Of a stretch of 64,000 bases of DNA, positions 61,733 to 64,000 are shown one piece after another. The DNA is from Helicobacter pylori_CU (lineage in GTDB: Bacteria; Campylobacterota; Campylobacteria; Campylobacterales; Helicobacteraceae). The first letter of the stretch is position 1. Each line of letters opens with the position of its first letter. Below the pieces are notes generated by a model that did not search any database, had not been told where the DNA came from, and was given only the letters and a program-made list of their open reading frames with translations. The position numbers were made by a program, and so were the translations under genes. The stretch is from NCBI RefSeq assembly GCF_000259235.1, contig NC_017733.1, positions 1 through 64,000 of the forward strand. The letters are read 5' to 3'.

Positions 61733-63088
61733 ATGGCTGAATGGAAAACGGACACAGAAGAAGTCAAAAAGGTTGTTGGAAGATGCAGGGAATTTAAAAG
61801 ATCCTTGCAAGAAGAAAAATGCAGTCCATTTATCAGAGACCTTGATAGTTACGCGCTAAAAATCATAGTGGAGTGCAGAAAAATTGAAATGCAATTGGAA
61901 AAAGCCATAGGAGAATTAAAAGTAGCCAGAAAGAAGCGAAAGGGCTTTTGGGGATCTGTTTTAGATTTTGGAAAAGGTCTTTTTGATATGGTAGGGTCGG
62001 TTATCCCTCCTTTTAAATTAGGCGCTGAAGCTTGTGAAAAGGGCTTAAACCTTATGGAAGACAATATAGAAAGATGGGCATACAATGTAAGGTTATTAGA
62101 ACAAATGCTTGAAATCTACTCCACTCAAGCCAAAGCGAGCGCGGATCTTGTGAATCAGGCTTGGGAGGTCGTTAAAAAGAGGTTGCATTTTTATACCGAT
62201 AAACATCAGGAATTTATCAGGCGTTTGAAACAAGCGAGCGACGCAATAGATAACGAATACAACTTTCCAACCCCAGGCGTTTTATTGGAATACGATTTTG
62301 AACGGCCTGCTATCTCTTATACCCCTAAAAAAAGCGTTTTTAATGAGCGCTTGAAAGATTTGAGGGAAAATTTTAGCGCTTCTTTATACGCTGATTTGAA
62401 AGACAAGATCAATGCTTTCTCTAAGAAGGATCGCGCTAAAGCCTCTAAAGAGCTAGAAGGGGATTTGATGAGCGTTGATTTTGAGAGCTTGACTTTAGCC
62501 AAAAAGAATTGCGTTAAAAACTTTAAGAAAGCTTTAGAGGGTTTTACAGAAAAAATCAAAAAATCCCCTAACGATTCAAACGCTATCAATGAAGCTTTTG
62601 ATAATTTAGAAACAGAGTTGGAGCGTGCTACAGAAAATTTGAGTCAAAAAATCGATCCCGTTTTAGAACGGAATGAAAATTATACGCAAAAAGCGTTGGA
62701 GTATAGAGAGTTTTTAGAAATCCGTAAAGAGGACTTTATTGTAGATGAAAAAAACCCCTACCCTGATGAGGTCAGATTCAATGCGTTGCGTTTAGCGGAG
62801 TTTGATAGCATTTTTAGTGCCATTGCGCCTTTAGAAGATTTAAATAAAACTGCATGCGCTCATCATGCCCTAAAGGCTTTACAAGCCGCGCTTAAAGACA
62901 ACGATTTGGGCTTTGATGCGGCAGAGTTGGAACAAATCGCAAAAGGATTCATCCCTAGGGGCTATTTGTGGCACTTTGACGCGAATGTTTTAGGGAATGT
63001 GGCGTTGGTGAGAGAAGAGTTATTACTAGGCGTGAAACACACGAAAGGATATTCACTATGGACAGAATTTCTACAGAAACAGAATTGA
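61733..63088 (+). CDS. Toxin-like protein with WXG-type N-terminus and degenerate WHH nuclease tail (HP0063 position)
   Basis: A 451-residue protein. Residues 1-35 share D-T-E-E-V, R-x-F-K and L-x-E-E with the WXG100-like protein before it. Residues 70-110 hold a hydrophobic Gly-rich stretch (G-F-W-G-S-V-L-D-F-G), followed by long helices. The last 40 residues read I-P-R-G-Y-L-W-H-F-D, then N-V-A-L-V-R-E-E-L-L-L-G-V-K-H-T-K-G-Y-S-L-W. This aligns to the WHH family of HNH nuclease toxins (consensus W-H-H, L-V-x5-H, G-H-T-G-G-x-S-L-W), but the second His of W-H-H is Phe and the next catalytic His is Leu. So it may be an inactive remnant or an adapted domain. It overlaps the immunity-like gene. 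Confidence 0.72.
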   Translation: MAEWKTDTEEVKKVVGRCREFKRSLQEEKCSPFIRDLDSYALKIIVECRKIEMQLEKAIGELKVARKKRKGFWGSVLDFGKGLFDMVGSVIPPFKLGAEACEKGLNLMEDNIERWAYNVRLLEQMLEIYSTQAKASADLVNQAWEVVKKRLHFYTDKHQEFIRRLKQASDAIDNEYNFPTPGVLLEYDFERPAISYTPKKSVFNERLKDLRENFSASLYADLKDKINAFSKKDRAKASKELEGDLMSVDFESLTLAKKNCVKNFKKALEGFTEKIKKSPNDSNAINEAFDNLETELERATENLSQKIDPVLERNENYTQKALEYREFLEIRKEDFIVDEKNPYPDEVRFNALRLAEFDSIFSAIAPLEDLNKTACAHHALKALQAALKDNDLGFDAAELEQIAKGFIPRGYLWHFDANVLGNVALVREELLLGVKHTKGYSLWTEFLQKQN

Positions 63089-63432
63089 ATTGGGAATTTG
63101 TAGAGCCGCTCAATGAGAATGCGTTGAACGGGTTAGAAGAGCGGTTGAAAATAGGCTTGAGCGATGCGTTTAAGGACTTCATCAAACGATCAAACTATGG
63201 TTTTAGCCAATTGCGTTATTTCATGGTGGGCAATGAATCCTACACATTCAAGCATGTTTTGAACTTCAACTTAGAGAGCTTGTTTATTGATTTCATGCAG
63301 AGCTTGAAAGAATGGTTAGAGCCTGAAGAAATCGTCTTTGCTAATGACGGGTATGGGGGTATTATCTTTGGAATACGACATGCGCTGTTGCATCTTAAAA
63401 TGTTTTTAAAAAAACTGGAATCAAGGGGTTAA
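63058..63432 (+). CDS. SUKH (SMI1/KNR4)-like immunity protein
   Basis: A 124-residue protein starting 31 bases inside the preceding toxin-like gene. It shows the SUKH pattern: L-E-E-R-L-K-I-G-L-S-D-A-F-K-D-F-I near residues 25-41, the N-Y-G turn near 45-47, a loop with V-L-N-F-N near 70, and I-V-F-A-N-D-G-Y-G near 93-101. SUKH proteins are immunity proteins against nuclease toxins, often of the WHH/HNH type. The last 25 residues do not fit the fold and another frame offers an alternative end, so a small frameshift near 63365 is possible. Confidence 0.7.
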   Translation: MDRISTETELNWEFVEPLNENALNGLEERLKIGLSDAFKDFIKRSNYGFSQLRYFMVGNESYTFKHVLNFNLESLFIDFMQSLKEWLEPEEIVFANDGYGGIIFGIRHALLHLKMFLKKLESRG

Positions 63433-63433
63433 A

Positions 63434-63781
63434 ATGTTTTCTCATAAAGTTTTTTTGGAGGGTTGCACCAATAAATTAAGAAAGATTTGCGATGAATTTG
63501 TAGAAAACGCCATGCAAGATGATTTAGGGCAGAAACTTAAAAGTGAGGCGCTAGAGGAGATGCTAAAAATCGCGCATGATTTAGAAAATTTAGAGCAGGA
63601 AACTCAATACGAAATGAGAAAAAGCGACGAGCAACTTGAAGAAGCCAAGCGTTTGGAGAAGCAAATTCATATGAATTTCCATTCACCAAGCGAGATCGAT
63701 AGGCTTATGCGTGAAGCCAAAGAGCATGAAAGAGAAGCCAAGAGGCGCTATGATGAATATCTTAAGGATAAAAATGATTGA
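63434..63781 (+). CDS. Coiled-coil protein of the type VII-like locus
   Basis: A 115-residue, almost entirely helical protein rich in Glu, Lys and Arg. It has heptad-like repeats from about residue 35 to the end (E-A-L-E-E-M-L-K-I-A and R-E-A-K-E-H-E-R-E-A). No known family is recognised. It starts one base after the immunity-like gene and its stop overlaps the start of the next gene (ATGATTGA), so it is in the same transcript. A structural or adaptor role is only a guess. Confidence 0.72.
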   Translation: MFSHKVFLEGCTNKLRKICDEFVENAMQDDLGQKLKSEALEEMLKIAHDLENLEQETQYEMRKSDEQLEEAKRLEKQIHMNFHSPSEIDRLMREAKEHEREAKRRYDEYLKDKND

Positions 63782-64000
63782 TGCGGGTAATTTATTAAAA
63801 GAACTGGACGACGCCTTAGATAAAGTTGTTGCTAAAAAAGAGCCAGAGAGTTTTCTCAAGCCGATCGTCTCACAAATAGAGGACTATCAAAAGAGTATCA
63901 GGCAAGTTCAAGCGCAATTCACAGACGCGCCACAATTCAATGAAACGACCACTTACCCACAATTTTTAAGCTGTGGTTTATTGCATGTTAGGGGCAAAAA
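63774..64000 (+). CDS. 5' end of a large gene, probably an FtsK/SpoIIIE-type ATPase (HP0066 position)
   Basis: The frame from the ATG at 63774 (M-I-D-A-G-N-L-L-K-E-L) stays open to the window end, 75 codons, overlapping the previous stop by eight bases. The visible part is helical with no diagnostic motif yet. In H. pylori the gene at this position encodes a protein of about 830 residues described as ATP-binding, which I recall as FtsK/SpoIIIE-like; this would be the motor of a type VII-like system. The identity is inference from gene order. Confidence 0.6.
   Translation, partial: MIDAGNLLKELDDALDKVVAKKEPESFLKPIVSQIEDYQKSIRQVQAQFTDAPQFNETTTYPQFLSCGLLHVRGK

Overview
The window is a Helicobacter pylori chromosome segment. 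Several independent signs agree: AT-rich DNA, the order nusB-ribH-kdsA to a groES with a His/Cys-rich tail, two Hop-family outer membrane proteins ending in -YVFAY, the two-part comB competence system, and simple-sequence repeats in surface genes. The gene order matches the region numbered about HP0001 to HP0066 in strain 26695; those HP numbers come from memory, not from a search.

Layout. 1-4.6 kb holds riboflavin, KDO and carbonic anhydrase genes on the minus strand, pyrF-panC on the plus strand, and a five-tRNA cluster (Lys, Glu, Val, Asp, Glu) behind a consensus promoter. 5-9.6 kb holds hopZ, switched off by a CT8 repeat, and the groES-groEL operon with a CIRCE-like operator. 9.7-18 kb holds dnaG, a PP-loop protein, comB2-comB3-comB4, an SRP RNA gene on the minus strand and a lipoprotein. 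18-25 kb holds cheV, nspC, the lipid A genes lpxE and eptA, and hopD. 26-32 kb holds gltA, icd, bioD, an unrecognised 588-residue gene and a stress protein gene. 32-40 kb is a tightly overlapping run, clpS-clpA-panD-ybaB-PDZ protein-comB6-7-8-9-10. 40-44 kb makes GDP-fucose for Lewis-type O antigen. 44-49 kb holds hypE, hypF and agmatine deiminase. 49-52 kb holds two DNA methyltransferases, one fused to a long N-terminal region. 52-57 kb holds the proline catabolism pair putP-putA.

The most unusual part is 57.7-64 kb. It encodes a phase-variable coiled-coil protein (C10, off here), an Hsp70-like ATPase broken by a frameshift and a stop codon, a small helical-hairpin protein of WXG100/ESAT-6 type, and a 451-residue protein. 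That protein shares its N-terminal motif with the WXG100-like protein and ends in what looks like a degenerate WHH-type HNH nuclease domain. A SUKH-like immunity protein, a coiled-coil protein and the start of a larger gene follow; from gene order the last is expected to be an FtsK/SpoIIIE ATPase. Together this resembles a decaying type VII-like secretion and polymorphic toxin/immunity locus.

Most housekeeping genes are intact. Variability is concentrated in hopZ, the coiled-coil gene, the Hsp70-like gene, a small secreted protein gene near 44.6 kb and tandem repeats in comB9 and after the usp gene.
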